The notes: generated by a model not told the origin, from the sequence alone. 64,000 nt of DNA from Dehalococcoidales bacterium (GCA_016783135.1 JADHXC010000003.1:19292-83291), one strand, 5' to 3'. Counted from the first letter of the stretch, positions 17,690-27,325 are shown. Program-made: numbers and translations.

Positions 17690-17891
17690 TCAGAGCAACC
17701 GGTGATTCCGGAACCCCTCATAGTACCGGGGCATCCGGGGCAGTGGAACTTGGATTATACCAACGAAAGATAGACGGTAACCATTAGAAGAAAGCGCGGG
17801 AGGAAACAGCAGTATGACCGCCAGGAAACCGTCCAGTCGTGTTGCGATGAAACCGGGTACTGTGTTCCTCCAACCCTGGGTCGGGTAGAAC

Positions 17892-20585
17892 ATGCAATTT
17901 GCTGAGAAGGTCCAACGCTACAAACGGGTAATACTGATTGTGGCGGCAGCTTTCATGTTTGGCGCCCTCTTCCTGTATGCCTCCATAGAGCGCGTCAGGG
18001 ACATTCGTACTACCGTTGAAGCAGTAGCGGCAGAGGAGACCTCATACCTCATGGAGAACCTGAATGCCCGCCTCCTTTCCATCGTCAGTGACCTGCCGGA
18101 CGGGCACCATGAAATCCTGCCCGATAGCCAGACCGAGCACCTCTCTCTGACCAGACATCTGGTTGAAGCCAATCCGTTCTTACAGATAGTGAATTTCATC
18201 GGGCCGGACCATCGCATCAAGTATATCGTACCGTTTGAGCCAAACAAGACCCTGGTCGGAACAGGGATAGAGGCCGTGGCTCCAAAAGCAGCGCTGGAGA
18301 TGGCGGCATCTTCAAAGGAACCGTACCTCTCAGAGCCGTTTGAGGTCACTCCGGGGGAACATGGCTACTCCCTGACGATACCGGTAAGGAATGACGGTTT
18401 CTTCATGGTTGTCTTTACCGCTGAAAGCGTGTTCGGCAGCGATAGTCCATTCCGTCCCGGGGGAGACGTTCTCATTCGGGTCTCGGATAGTACGATCCCG
18501 GTCTTCACTCCCGAAGGATACCAGGACCAGCTAGCCCGGACAAGGACACACCAGGTGAATACGGAAGGAGCCCTACTCAATAGAACGGTACTACTGAATG
18601 TATTACCCACTGATGCATTACTCAGCACCAGCTCACGATTCTGGCAGGTCCTCGGCATTTCAAGCCTTGCCATCTCTTTTGTATTGCTGCTGGCCACAAT
18701 CTTCGCGCAGATGCTGGAAAGCAACCGGCGGAAGCGCACCGAAGAGGAACTGAAGCTGGAAGCACGGCTGCTGGATTCGGCCACCGATTCGGTCTTCCTG
18801 TGCGACCTTGAAGGAAACCTGACCTACGCTAACGAAATGGCCTGCCGTTCCTATGGCTATAGCAGGGATGAGTTCCTGGAGATGAACTTCAGAGACCTTG
18901 ATATGCCCGAAAATATTGAGGTCATTGAATCCGCAAGGCGGGCCCTGCAGGCAAGTGACGAAGTTACGATGGAGTCTATCGGCCGCCGCAAAGACGGTGG
19001 GACATTCCCTGTTGAGGTACACGCCCGCACAATCGAGTACGCCGGCCAGAGACTCGTCCTCAGCGTCGCCCGCGACATCACCGAACGCAATCTGGCCAGG
19101 GAAGCACTCAAGGAGAGCGAGGAGAGGTACCGGGCTATCTTTGACAACTCACGTGATGGCATTGTGCTGGTTGATAGGAATAGCGGCAGCATCGTTGAGT
19201 GCAACCGTGCGTTTGAGGTGCAGACCGGAAGGACTCTCGATCAGTTGAGGCTGATGAAGATCTGGGACGTGCGTCCTGAGGACAGGATTGAGGCAGCCAG
19301 GCAGAAGTTCCAGGACATAAATGAGGAAGGGACGGGTGGCTCGGCAGAACTCGATTTCCAAAAGCCAGATGGCCAGACGGTACCCGTTGAGTTCGCGTCT
19401 CGAAGCGTGGAGATAGGCGGAAGGCAGTACCTGCAGAGCATGGTCAGGGACATCACGGAAGCTCGTCAGATGGCAGGGACGGTCAAACTCGCTTACGCTG
19501 AACTGGAAAGGATATTCAATGCCGCCGCCGACGGCATGTGCGTGATAGACAGGGAATTCAACGTGATACGCGTCAATGACGCCTACGCTTCCATTAGTGG
19601 TGCAGGTAAGCAGGGAGTCATAGGCAGGAAGTGCTACGAAAGCAGGGGCAATCAACTGTGCCACACACCCCGGTGCCCGCTGACACGTATCATTGACGGC
19701 GAGGATTACATTGAGGGTGAGGTGGAAAACGAGCGCAGTGACGGCACCAGGCTTAGCTGCATCCTGGCAGCAACACCACTGCACGGGCCAGATGGCGAAC
19801 TGACCGGCATTATCGAGAGCCTGAAGGATACCTCCGAACTGAGAAAAACCCAGGAGCAGCTGCAACACTCACAGCTTCTGGCCTCCCTGGGCGAGATGAC
19901 TGCCGGCATAGCCCACGAGGTGAATAACCCCCTCGGCAGCGTCCTGCTCTATTCCGAACTCCTGATGACAGGTGACGTCCCCCCACAGACCAGGGCGGAC
20001 CTGGAGGTAATACATGATGAGGCCAAGCGAGCCGCCCGGATAATGACCGACCTCCTCACCTACAGCCGCAAGGTTAAGTACCAGGTCCGGCGCCTGGACC
20101 TGCACCGGATTCTGAACAAACTGCTGGATATGCGCCGGTACACGGAACGGGTGCATAACATTGCTGTCTCCACCGACTTTGCGGAAGGTCCGCTATGGGT
20201 AAGAGGCGACTCTTCACAGCTAAAACAGCTCTTCATGAACCTCATGCTTAATGCTGAGGAAGCAGTCAAGGAGTCCGGAAGCGGACACATAAAGGTCACC
20301 ACGCTCAGGGATACCGAGTGGGTCAGAATATCCGTCTCGGATAATGGTACCGGCATACCACCGGAAAACCTCAGGCAGATATTCTACCCGTTCTTCACCA
20401 CCAGGGATGTCGGCGAGGGTACCGGACTTGGCCTGAGTACCTGTTATGGTATCGTGACCAATCACAATGGACTGATACGCGCCGAAAACAACGAGGCCGA
20501 CGGCGCAACTTTCATCGTGGAACTGCCACTGGCATCGGGTGGAAAACAGCGTACCCTGGTTCAGGCAGGCCGGGAGACAGATTGA
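17892..20585 (+). CDS. Membrane sensor histidine kinase with three PAS domains
   Basis: An 897-residue kinase. One membrane helix (about 15-35), an external sensor domain to about 250, a second helix (about 254-278), three PAS domains (about 290-410, 415-535, 545-665), a HisKA domain with phosphoacceptor His675 in GIAHEVNNPLGS, and a HATPase domain with N box MLNAEEA, G1 DNGTGIP and G2 GEGTGLGLS. The third PAS domain has cysteines in GRKCYES and LCHTPRCPL, a pattern also found in the kinase at 24220 and possibly redox-sensitive. A receiver gene follows 32 bases after its stop. The kinase core closely resembles that of the gene at 55983. Confidence 0.9.
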   Translation: MQFAEKVQRYKRVILIVAAAFMFGALFLYASIERVRDIRTTVEAVAAEETSYLMENLNARLLSIVSDLPDGHHEILPDSQTEHLSLTRHLVEANPFLQIVNFIGPDHRIKYIVPFEPNKTLVGTGIEAVAPKAALEMAASSKEPYLSEPFEVTPGEHGYSLTIPVRNDGFFMVVFTAESVFGSDSPFRPGGDVLIRVSDSTIPVFTPEGYQDQLARTRTHQVNTEGALLNRTVLLNVLPTDALLSTSSRFWQVLGISSLAISFVLLLATIFAQMLESNRRKRTEEELKLEARLLDSATDSVFLCDLEGNLTYANEMACRSYGYSRDEFLEMNFRDLDMPENIEVIESARRALQASDEVTMESIGRRKDGGTFPVEVHARTIEYAGQRLVLSVARDITERNLAREALKESEERYRAIFDNSRDGIVLVDRNSGSIVECNRAFEVQTGRTLDQLRLMKIWDVRPEDRIEAARQKFQDINEEGTGGSAELDFQKPDGQTVPVEFASRSVEIGGRQYLQSMVRDITEARQMAGTVKLAYAELERIFNAAADGMCVIDREFNVIRVNDAYASISGAGKQGVIGRKCYESRGNQLCHTPRCPLTRIIDGEDYIEGEVENERSDGTRLSCILAATPLHGPDGELTGIIESLKDTSELRKTQEQLQHSQLLASLGEMTAGIAHEVNNPLGSVLLYSELLMTGDVPPQTRADLEVIHDEAKRAARIMTDLLTYSRKVKYQVRRLDLHRILNKLLDMRRYTERVHNIAVSTDFAEGPLWVRGDSSQLKQLFMNLMLNAEEAVKESGSGHIKVTTLRDTEWVRISVSDNGTGIPPENLRQIFYPFFTTRDVGEGTGLGLSTCYGIVTNHNGLIRAENNEADGATFIVELPLASGGKQRTLVQAGRETD

Positions 20586-20617
20586 GCGAAGATACGAGAC
20601 GAACCCGGGAGGCAACT

Positions 20618-21001
20618 ATGGTAACAGGCAATGCCGAAATCCTGATAGTCGATGATGAACCACATCTGTGCGATGTCCTGCACCGCATACTGACTAGGGA
20701 GGGATATCAGGTCAGGACAGCTCCGGACGGTGAGACAGCCCTAGAGCTCTGCCGGCAGAAAGCGCCTGACGTGCTTCTGCTGGATGTGATGATGCCCGGA
20801 ATGGACGGCAGGGAAGTATGCCGTAGGGTGCGTGAGTCCGAAGTGGCAACCCATATCATCTACTTCACCGCCCGGACGGACAGCGCCGGTCTCCCGAAAC
20901 TGCGGCAGCTTCGCCACGAGGCGGATGCCCTTATCGCCAAGCCTTGCACAACAAAAATGATACTATCCAAAGTAAGGAATGTGCTGGAGGGTGCTCTCTA
21001 A
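20618..21001 (+). CDS. Single-domain response regulator
   Basis: A 127-residue receiver with no output domain. Acidic pair in VDDEPHLC, phosphoacceptor Asp in LLLDVMMPGMDG, Thr in YFTART and Lys in ALIAKPCTT. GGGAGG lies before ATG 20618. It follows the PAS kinase and has the same layout as the pair at 55983-57396, with matching motifs (HEADA, AKP), so one pair is a copy of the other. It probably relays phosphate within the signalling island. Confidence 0.87.
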   Translation: MVTGNAEILIVDDEPHLCDVLHRILTREGYQVRTAPDGETALELCRQKAPDVLLLDVMMPGMDGREVCRRVRESEVATHIIYFTARTDSAGLPKLRQLRHEADALIAKPCTTKMILSKVRNVLEGAL

Positions 21002-21081
21002 TGAAGGGCACCGACAGGTAGAAAACGGGCCTGGTCCCCGACGTAGTCCGGGCCACTACCCGAAGACCGAATGAGGTAACT

Positions 21082-22218
21082 ATGAGAAGCGAAAGGATTC
21101 TGATTGTTGAGGCTGACAAGCACCTCAGGCTCTCCAGAGTCGACGTTCTCACGCGGGACGGCTACTCCGTTACCGGCGTTGCTACCATTGAAAAGGCGGT
21201 CCGGGTAGCCAGAGAGGAGCCTTTGGACCTTCTCATCATTGGTGGGGAGCAGCCGGTATTGCTGGACGCACTTCCAGGCCAGTTCCCACCGGAGCTGAGT
21301 ATTCTGATGATAGTTCCAGAAGATACTGTGGGTCGTATCACCGAGAATGCCGGGGCAGGAATACGCTCCTTCCTGATTCCACCGGTCACACCACGCAGAT
21401 TGAAGGAAAGGGTTGCTCGGGTTATCGATAGCGCAAGGCAGGTCAAGGAGAGCATCCGGGGCGAACTCCTTACCTCACCGGAGAACACCAGGCTGTCCGG
21501 CAGCGGTAAAAAGCAGTATCTTCAAATGCAGAGACTGCTCCAGGAAATATCCACAGCCCAGGAGAATGAGCGCCGTCGGGTAGCCGTTGAAATCCACGAT
21601 GGTGTTGCCCAGTGGATGGTCGGGGCCTCATACGGTATCAAGGCATGCAGCGTCCTCGTTTCTGAACTGAGACTGGACGACCTGCAGCGAGAACTGGCCG
21701 AGACCGGACAGGCAGTGCAGAGAAGTATCAAAGAGCTGCGTCGCACCATTGCTAACCTGCGCCCGCTCCCGCTGGAGGAACTGGGGCTTGTCGCTGCCGT
21801 TCGCAAGGAAGCGGCAACACTTGCCGAAGATGCTATCATATGTCACACTGAGGTAGACGTAGACCTGCCCAGGCTTTCTATCCCTGAGGAGACTACAACC
21901 TACCGGATAATACAGGAGATGCTGACCAATGTCAGGCGGCACTCCGGGGCGAGCGAGGTAACCGTGCACATGCAATACCGCGACGGCATGTACTCAGTGG
22001 CTGTCAGCGATAACGGGCATGGCTTCGCCCCGGAAGAGGTGCTGAACAATGAGATGTCGGTGATGCACATTGGCATTATTGGTATGAAGGAACGTGCCGG
22101 ACTGCTCGGTGGCTGCCTGACAATAGACAGCGGTCACGAACAGGGAACCGTTATGCGTTTTTCCTTCCCCGTTTCCATCCGGGAGACTATGAAGGCAACA
22201 GCAACAGTACGAGATTGA
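21082..22218 (+). CDS. NarL-type histidine kinase with degenerate receiver
   Basis: A 378-residue cytoplasmic kinase. Residues 1-120 have a receiver fold, but the phosphoacceptor position reads Gly (LLIIGGEQP), so this is a pseudo-receiver. A HisKA_3 dimerisation domain follows with His172 in VEIHDGVAQWMVG, then a HATPase domain (TNVRRHSGASEV, DNGHGF, GIIGMKERAGLLGG). HisKA_3 kinases usually act on NarL/LuxR-type regulators, and one is encoded 11 bases downstream and a paralogue at 23118. The pseudo-receiver may read the state of another protein. Confidence 0.88.
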   Translation: MRSERILIVEADKHLRLSRVDVLTRDGYSVTGVATIEKAVRVAREEPLDLLIIGGEQPVLLDALPGQFPPELSILMIVPEDTVGRITENAGAGIRSFLIPPVTPRRLKERVARVIDSARQVKESIRGELLTSPENTRLSGSGKKQYLQMQRLLQEISTAQENERRRVAVEIHDGVAQWMVGASYGIKACSVLVSELRLDDLQRELAETGQAVQRSIKELRRTIANLRPLPLEELGLVAAVRKEAATLAEDAIICHTEVDVDLPRLSIPEETTTYRIIQEMLTNVRRHSGASEVTVHMQYRDGMYSVAVSDNGHGFAPEEVLNNEMSVMHIGIIGMKERAGLLGGCLTIDSGHEQGTVMRFSFPVSIRETMKATATVRD

Positions 22219-22229
22219 GGGATGTAGCG

Positions 22230-22871
22230 ATGAGTGAATCACGAACTATTAAAGTACTGCTGGTCGATGACCATCATGTGGTCCGTGAGGGACTGCGGCG
22301 GATACTGGAAATGGACGATGCAATAGACGTTATCGGCGAGGCCAGGAGTGGCGAAGAAGCCGTGGCCAAAGCCGTTGCGCTGTCACCGGACGTCATTGTT
22401 ATGGACCTCAAGATGCCCGGGATGGACGGCATTGCCGCCACCCGCGAGATAAAGGGGAAACTACCCGATGTCAACGTGCTGGTGCTGACGCTTTATGCCG
22501 AGGACTTCGTGAAGCAGGCTATGGAAGCCGGCGTAGCCGGTTACCTGCTCAAGGACAGTGATTCCGAGCAGATAACCAGGGGAGTCCACCAGGTATATGA
22601 AGGCCTTTCTCCGATTGCACCATCTCTCACCCGGGGTCTGGTGACCGAGTTTGCCAAGCTCAGCCGGAGCAGTCGCTCCTCAGTTCTTACCCCACGGCAG
22701 GTAGATATACTCAAGCTGATTGCCGAGGGGGAGAGCGGCAAGTCTATCGGGGAACACCTCTTCCTGAGCACATCCACGGTGAAGCGGGAGGTACGGCACA
22801 TCTTTGACAAGCTGGGTGTGAACGACCGCGCCCACGCTGTCTCCGAGGCTATGAAGCGGGGGCTTCTCTAG
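22230..22871 (+). CDS. NarL/FixJ family response regulator
   Basis: A 213-residue regulator: receiver (VDDHHVVREGLRR, Asp in VIVMDLKMPGMDG, Lys in YLLKDSDSEQ) and a C-terminal LuxR-type helix-turn-helix (LTPRQVDILKLIAEGESGKSIG, LSTSTVKREVRHIFDKLGV). The start at ATG 22230 is set by GAGGGA seven bases upstream. It follows the HisKA_3 kinase and is its likely partner. The helix-turn-helix makes it or its paralogue at 23118 a candidate to bind the shared promoter element. Confidence 0.92.
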   Translation: MSESRTIKVLLVDDHHVVREGLRRILEMDDAIDVIGEARSGEEAVAKAVALSPDVIVMDLKMPGMDGIAATREIKGKLPDVNVLVLTLYAEDFVKQAMEAGVAGYLLKDSDSEQITRGVHQVYEGLSPIAPSLTRGLVTEFAKLSRSSRSSVLTPRQVDILKLIAEGESGKSIGEHLFLSTSTVKREVRHIFDKLGVNDRAHAVSEAMKRGLL

Positions 22872-23000
22872 TCACATGTCATCTCCTGCACTGTCTTCAC
22901 CCCGCAGCCTTTCCTGCCCCGGAATCCTGGTTCGTCTGGGTCATGGCTATGCCCTACAGGTGCTATGTAAATGTTCTCTTTAGCCACGGAAGATTACCTC

Positions 23001-23059
23001 TTTAGTCCTCTTTTGCTGACTATTTAGACCTTACAGATGATTGGAGAACATGAGAAAAT
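23001..23059 (+). promoter_or_regulatory. Shared five-copy promoter element, site A
   Basis: TTTAGTCC (23001-23008), 15 bases, TTAGACCTTAC (23024-23034), 15 bases, ATGAGAAAAT (23050-23059). A transcript start near 23066 would give a leader of about 50 bases before the NarL-type regulator at 23118. If that regulator binds here, it controls itself. Confidence 0.7.
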
Positions 23060-23117
23060 GGTATCAGAGCATGAGAGAATAATCTCATTGAAGATGATTG
23101 GTTAGAGAGAGGACAGG

Positions 23118-23801
23118 ATGAATACTGGGCTACTTTCCGATACCATTGCAGCCATAACGGCGGAGAAGACCGGGATTATCCGTGTGCTTGTCGTCGATGA
23201 CCATCACGTGGTACGTGAAGGTCTGCGGCGGATGCTTGAACTGGAAAGCAGCATACAGGTAGTCGGTGAGGCAAGAAGCGGCGAAGAGGCTATCGCCAAG
23301 GCTATCTCGCTGTCACCGGATGTCATCGTCATGGACCTTAAGATGCCCGGAATGGACGGTATCACCGCCACTCGTGAGATAAAACAGAGAATGCCCGATA
23401 TAGGCATACTGGTACTGACACTGTACGCCGAAGATTATGTGAAGCAGGCCGTGGAGGCCGGCGTATCCGGCTACCTGCTCAAGGACAGTGATTGCGAGCA
23501 GATAACACGCGCCATAGAAGAAGTATATCGAGGCCTTTGCCCGATAGCCCCCTCTCTCACCCGGGAACTGGTCATGGAGTACGCCGAGCTCAGTCGGACC
23601 AGCCGGTCTTCGATACTGACCAAACGACAGGTCGAGATACTGAAGCTGATTGCCGAGGGGGAGAGCGGCAAGGAAATCGGCAACCGTCTTTTCATCAGCA
23701 CCTCCACCGTGAAGCGGGAAATTCGCCAGATTCTTGCCAAACTCAAGGTAAGCGACCGCGCCCAGGCAGTATCCGAGGCCATCAAGAGAAGGCTCATCTA
23801 G
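23118..23801 (+). CDS. NarL/FixJ family response regulator, paralogue
   Basis: A 227-residue regulator very similar to the one at 22230, with a 15-residue N-terminal extension. Receiver motifs are VDDHHVVREGLRRML, VIVMDLKMPGMDG and YLLKDSDCEQ. The LuxR-type helix-turn-helix is LTKRQVEILKLIAEGESGKEIG with STSTVKREIRQILAKL. The recognition helices of the two paralogues are nearly the same, so they may share targets. It has its own promoter of the shared five-copy type. AGAGAGGACAGG lies directly before the ATG. Confidence 0.92.
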   Translation: MNTGLLSDTIAAITAEKTGIIRVLVVDDHHVVREGLRRMLELESSIQVVGEARSGEEAIAKAISLSPDVIVMDLKMPGMDGITATREIKQRMPDIGILVLTLYAEDYVKQAVEAGVSGYLLKDSDCEQITRAIEEVYRGLCPIAPSLTRELVMEYAELSRTSRSSILTKRQVEILKLIAEGESGKEIGNRLFISTSTVKREIRQILAKLKVSDRAQAVSEAIKRRLI

Positions 23802-23811
23802 CCCATACCAC

Positions 23812-23851
23812 CCATGCCCCATGGCCCCATGCCCCATGGCCCCATGCCCCA
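23812..23851. repeat. 15-base tandem repeat, about 2.6 copies
   Basis: CCATGCCCCATGGCC is repeated with a 15-base period directly after the stop of the regulator at 23118. It is noncoding and probably a slippage-prone minisatellite. Confidence 0.7.
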
Positions 23852-23951
23852 CTGCCATCCACCTGTTACCCCCTTCCTGACCTGATGAGGTCAGCCCGTT
23901 TGCCCCCCGGTGCTACCGCATTGCCCCACACAAGGCCACGAAACCTGCTTG

Positions 23952-24010
23952 TTTGGTTCCCTATTCCTGTCTACTAAGACCTTACGCCCTACTCATATGC
24001 ATGAGACAAT
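23952..24010 (+). promoter_or_regulatory. Shared five-copy promoter element, site B
   Basis: TTTGGTTC (23952-23959), 15 bases, TAAGACCTTAC (23975-23985), 15 bases, ATGAGACAAT (24001-24010). It also holds the palindrome CTCAT-ATGC-ATGAG across the -10 region. A transcript start near 24017 would give a leader of about 200 bases before the hybrid kinase. Confidence 0.7.
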
Positions 24011-24016
24011 TATTAC

Positions 24017-24219
24017 TATGAGACGCAGTATGTCTTATATGGTGGCGAGCAGGACCACCGGCAGGCCAGGTACTGACCCCGAGCCACGAAATCGTGGGGG
24101 GTGTTTTTGTACCCGACTTCGGGGAATAATGCGCCTGGCTGTCACCCGGGACGGCTCCCTGCTCTCAGGAGATGTATCTTGCAGTGGTGTATCGGAGAAT
24201 GGAGGTTTTGAGTAGCGGA
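24017..24219 (+). other. Structured 5' leader of the hybrid kinase gene
   Basis: This stretch has mutually exclusive pairings. CCCCGA (24077-24082) can pair with TCGGGG (24119-24124), enclosing the hairpin CCACGA-AA-TCGTGG (24084-24097). Alternatively CCCGA (24112-24116) pairs locally with TCGGG (24119-24123). Such switching is typical of attenuators or riboswitches, but I recognise no known aptamer. Confidence 0.35.
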
Positions 24220-26595
24220 ATGACCGAGCTTCAGAAGACGGAGAGAGATTACCGGCGGATAGACCGGAACTCCCTGTTCCTGCTGCTCCTGCTGACCGTA
24301 CCGGCAGGAGTGATGGCGGTAGTCCTCTACCTGTGGCCGGATGCAGTGTGGACCGCCCCGGTACCTTATAGTGCGGTGGGAATACTCGGCTCATTTGCCG
24401 CCCTGCTCCTGGCGGTCTTCCTCTTCGCACGATACCGGACACAACCTCGAATCCTCTATCTCAGCGCCGGTCTCCTGGCTATGGGCATAATCGATGGCTT
24501 CCATGCCGTCTCAACACCGGGGTCCACGGAGTTCGTCTGGCTGCATTCAATCGCCGGCATCATCGGTGGGACCTTCTTCGTTCTCTACGCCCTCGCCGAA
24601 ACAACGAGTCTCCGTGTACCGTCGGTCAAGGTCACAGCCAGGGGAGTCGGCGGGTTGCTCGGTGGGTTAGCCGCGGCCGCATTAATCTGCAGCGTTCTCC
24701 CGATGGTTCTTTCGGACGGTCTGCCCGCCGTGGCACAGGATGGCCAGCTTACCGCCGTTGCCTGGACCTTGAACGCCGTACCGGCGGCACTCTTTTTCAT
24801 TGCCGGTGTCAGCCTGTTTCGCCAGTACCGCAAGACCGGCGCTAATGAGCTATTCCTGCTGACCGCGATACTTATCTTCCTGTTCCAGGCATGCGAGGTT
24901 TTCTACTTCGCCACGTTATGGGGTGTCATCTGGTGGTTCTGGCAGGCAATGCGACTGGTGGTCTATATGGCTGTTCTCGCCTATGTTCTCAAGGAGTACA
25001 TACAGACCAGCGAGTCGCTATCGGTCGAGATTGAGGAACGCACCAAGGCGGTACAGGCCCTCAGGGTGGCAGAGGAGGACTGGCGTAACTCCTTCAACTC
25101 ACTGGAAGAGGTAATGCTCATCATTGACAGGGACTACAACATCGAGAAGGTGAATAGCAGCGGGCTGGTACTCCTCAAGAGAACTCAACGAGCCGTCACG
25201 GGGCGGAAATGCTACCGCGTTATGCGCCATATGGATAAGCCCTGCGGATTCTGCCCCATCCGGCACACGCTGGAGAACAAGACCGTAGAATCCGTAGAGC
25301 GGTACGACGAGATCTATAAACGGCATTACCACATGAAGAGTGCCCCGATACTTGATGAAAACGGCGAAATCACCAAGGTTGTCTTTTCCATGAGTGATAT
25401 CACGGAACGAATCAACGCCGAGGCCAAGGAGAAGATACTGCAGAGGGAGCTCAGCCTGACCAGCCGCCTGGCTTCTATCGGCGAGGTAGCCGCCGGGATT
25501 ACTCACGAGATAAACAACCCGCTGACCGGCGTGATTGCCTTCGCCCAGATGCTGATGCAGATGGATGTTCCCAAGAATATGAGAGAAGCGGTGGAGGTGA
25601 TTCACAACGGGGCAAACCGGGTGGTCGGGATTGTGGATAAGCTCCTCACCTTCGCACGCCGTAACCGTCCTGATAAAGAGTACGCAGACATCAACGACAT
25701 CCTGACCAACACCCTGGCAATGCGCTCCTATGAAATGCGTATCAACGACATCAACGTATCGTACGACCTCGATGAAGACCTGCCTAAGACCATGGCCAAT
25801 ATCGGTAAGCTCCAGCAGGTATTCCTGAATATCATCGTGAACGCAGAACAGGCAATGGGAAGGGCACACGACGGGGGAGAGTTATCCGTGAGGACCGAGA
25901 GAATCGACGACAAGATACATATTTCCCTGGCCGATGATGGTCCCGGGGTTCCCGAAGACATCATCGATAAGCTGTTTGACCCCTTCTTCACGACGAAGAT
26001 AGATGACGGTGGGACAGGACTGGGACTGAGTATCTCCTACGGAATTGTCAAGGAGCATGACGGCAGGATATACGTCAGGAGTGTTCCCGACAAAGGGGCT
26101 ACTTTCGTGGTCGACCTGCCGATAGTGGCCGCAGTCCAGCAGCCGGAGCAGGAAGAGTTCTCTGTCCAGGAGTCGGCCAGGGTGACCTCGGCAAGGATAC
26201 TGGTGGTGGATGATGAGCCACACATCTGCCGTGCCCTGGACAGGCTGCTAACCCACGAGGGGCACAAAGTAGACACCGCAGGCAATGCTAAAGTGGCCCT
26301 GCGCAAGATGTTAAAAACGCAATATAACCTTATCCTGCTGGACATCAGGATGCCAGGCATGAGTGGTATCGAGCTCTACCAGCAGATGAAGGAGGCAGTC
26401 CCGGCATTACAGCAAAGGGTAATCTGTGTAACCGGGGACGTTATCAGTGCCAAGAACAAGGCCTTCCTGGAGGAATCAGGAATACCTTGTATAGTCAAGC
26501 CATTCGGCGTTGATGAACTAATGAGTTTGGTAAAACAAGTACTGGGAGGAGAGACTGAAGATGCACAAATCACGTATTCTCATAGTGGACGATGA
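24220..26595 (+). CDS. Hybrid histidine kinase with MASE3-like membrane sensor
   Basis: About 791 residues. Seven or eight hydrophobic segments (about 15-245) form a MASE3-like sensor with the GFHAVSTPG motif. Then a PAS domain with cysteines (GRKCYRVM, KPCGFCPIRHTL), a HisKA domain with His429 in GITHEINNPLTG, a HATPase domain (NIIVNAEQAMG, DDGPGVP, GGTGLGLS) and a C-terminal receiver (VDDEPHI, LLDIRMPGMSG, IVKPFGV). The start is uncertain: ATG 24220 has GGAGG 14 bases upstream; ATG 24199 and 24172 are possible. It overlaps the OmpR-type regulator by 35 bases, so the two are translationally coupled and likely act together. Confidence 0.88.
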   Translation: MTELQKTERDYRRIDRNSLFLLLLLTVPAGVMAVVLYLWPDAVWTAPVPYSAVGILGSFAALLLAVFLFARYRTQPRILYLSAGLLAMGIIDGFHAVSTPGSTEFVWLHSIAGIIGGTFFVLYALAETTSLRVPSVKVTARGVGGLLGGLAAAALICSVLPMVLSDGLPAVAQDGQLTAVAWTLNAVPAALFFIAGVSLFRQYRKTGANELFLLTAILIFLFQACEVFYFATLWGVIWWFWQAMRLVVYMAVLAYVLKEYIQTSESLSVEIEERTKAVQALRVAEEDWRNSFNSLEEVMLIIDRDYNIEKVNSSGLVLLKRTQRAVTGRKCYRVMRHMDKPCGFCPIRHTLENKTVESVERYDEIYKRHYHMKSAPILDENGEITKVVFSMSDITERINAEAKEKILQRELSLTSRLASIGEVAAGITHEINNPLTGVIAFAQMLMQMDVPKNMREAVEVIHNGANRVVGIVDKLLTFARRNRPDKEYADINDILTNTLAMRSYEMRINDINVSYDLDEDLPKTMANIGKLQQVFLNIIVNAEQAMGRAHDGGELSVRTERIDDKIHISLADDGPGVPEDIIDKLFDPFFTTKIDDGGTGLGLSISYGIVKEHDGRIYVRSVPDKGATFVVDLPIVAAVQQPEQEEFSVQESARVTSARILVVDDEPHICRALDRLLTHEGHKVDTAGNAKVALRKMLKTQYNLILLDIRMPGMSGIELYQQMKEAVPALQQRVICVTGDVISAKNKAFLEESGIPCIVKPFGVDELMSLVKQVLGGETEDAQITYSHSGR

Positions 26596-27256
26596 TATCG
26601 GTGTCGTGAAATCAGTCCGTGCCAATCTAAAGGCACGGAACTGGGAGACATTGGTCGCCATGGATGGTGTCGAGGCGCTCGAAGTCATCGGACGGGAACA
26701 GCCTGACCTGATTCTTCTGGACATAACCATGCCCAAGATGGACGGCTTTGAGGTCTGTCGACAGGTCCGGGAGTGGTCACGGGTGCCGATTATCATGCTC
26801 AGCGCCCGCCGTAATGTCGAAGAGAAGGTCAGGTGCCTGAATATCGGTGCCGATGACTACATCACCAAACCCTTCGGTGTGAACGAACTGACAGCAAGAG
26901 TCACGGCGGTACTGCGCCGCACCGGTGAATCAGGCGTAGAGCCGTCCGCATCCAGCTTCAGTAGCGGCGACCTTTCCATCAATTTCGTAGAAAGACGAGT
27001 AACCATCGACGATAGGGAAATCAAACTCACGCCAACGGAATACAACCTGCTGCAGGAACTGGTGCTTGGCGCAGACAGGGTCTTCTCCCACTCTACGTTA
27101 CTTGGCAAGGTGTGGGGACCGGAGTACGTCAGCGAAAGGGAGTACCTGCACGTCTTCGTAGGGCGTCTACGGAAGGAAATTGAATCAGACCCGACACATC
27201 CACAGTATATTATCACCGTGCCCGGAGTGGGCTACAAGTTCCAGACCGCATCCTGA
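26561..27256 (+). CDS. OmpR/PhoB family response regulator
   Basis: A 231-residue regulator. Receiver: VDDDIGVVKSV, Asp in LILLDITMPKMDG, Ser in MLSARR and Lys in YITKPFGV. The C-terminal winged helix of the OmpR type has LTPTEYNLLQELV, the recognition region EREYLHVFVGRLRKKIE-like (here LRKEIE) and YIITVPGVGYKF. GGGAGGAGAG precedes the ATG inside the upstream kinase gene. It ends the operon at a hairpin terminator. Confidence 0.92.
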   Translation: MHKSRILIVDDDIGVVKSVRANLKARNWETLVAMDGVEALEVIGREQPDLILLDITMPKMDGFEVCRQVREWSRVPIIMLSARRNVEEKVRCLNIGADDYITKPFGVNELTARVTAVLRRTGESGVEPSASSFSSGDLSINFVERRVTIDDREIKLTPTEYNLLQELVLGADRVFSHSTLLGKVWGPEYVSEREYLHVFVGRLRKEIESDPTHPQYIITVPGVGYKFQTAS

Positions 27257-27283
27257 AGTCCAACCCGTATCCCCGACCACTAT

Positions 27284-27325
27284 AAAGGGTATCCGGACTC
27301 CTCCCCCGGATACCCTTTTATATTA
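27284..27325 (+). terminator. Hairpin terminator after the OmpR-type regulator
   Basis: AAAGGGTATCCGG (27284-27296) pairs perfectly with CCGGATACCCTTT (27306-27318), followed by TATATTA. The tract is only partly T-rich but the 13-base-pair stem 28 bases after the stop is typical. Confidence 0.75.

Noticed and set aside
24061..24130. Known c-di-GMP riboswitch
   Set aside because: The conserved aptamer bases of the known classes are not present; only alternative pairings can be claimed.
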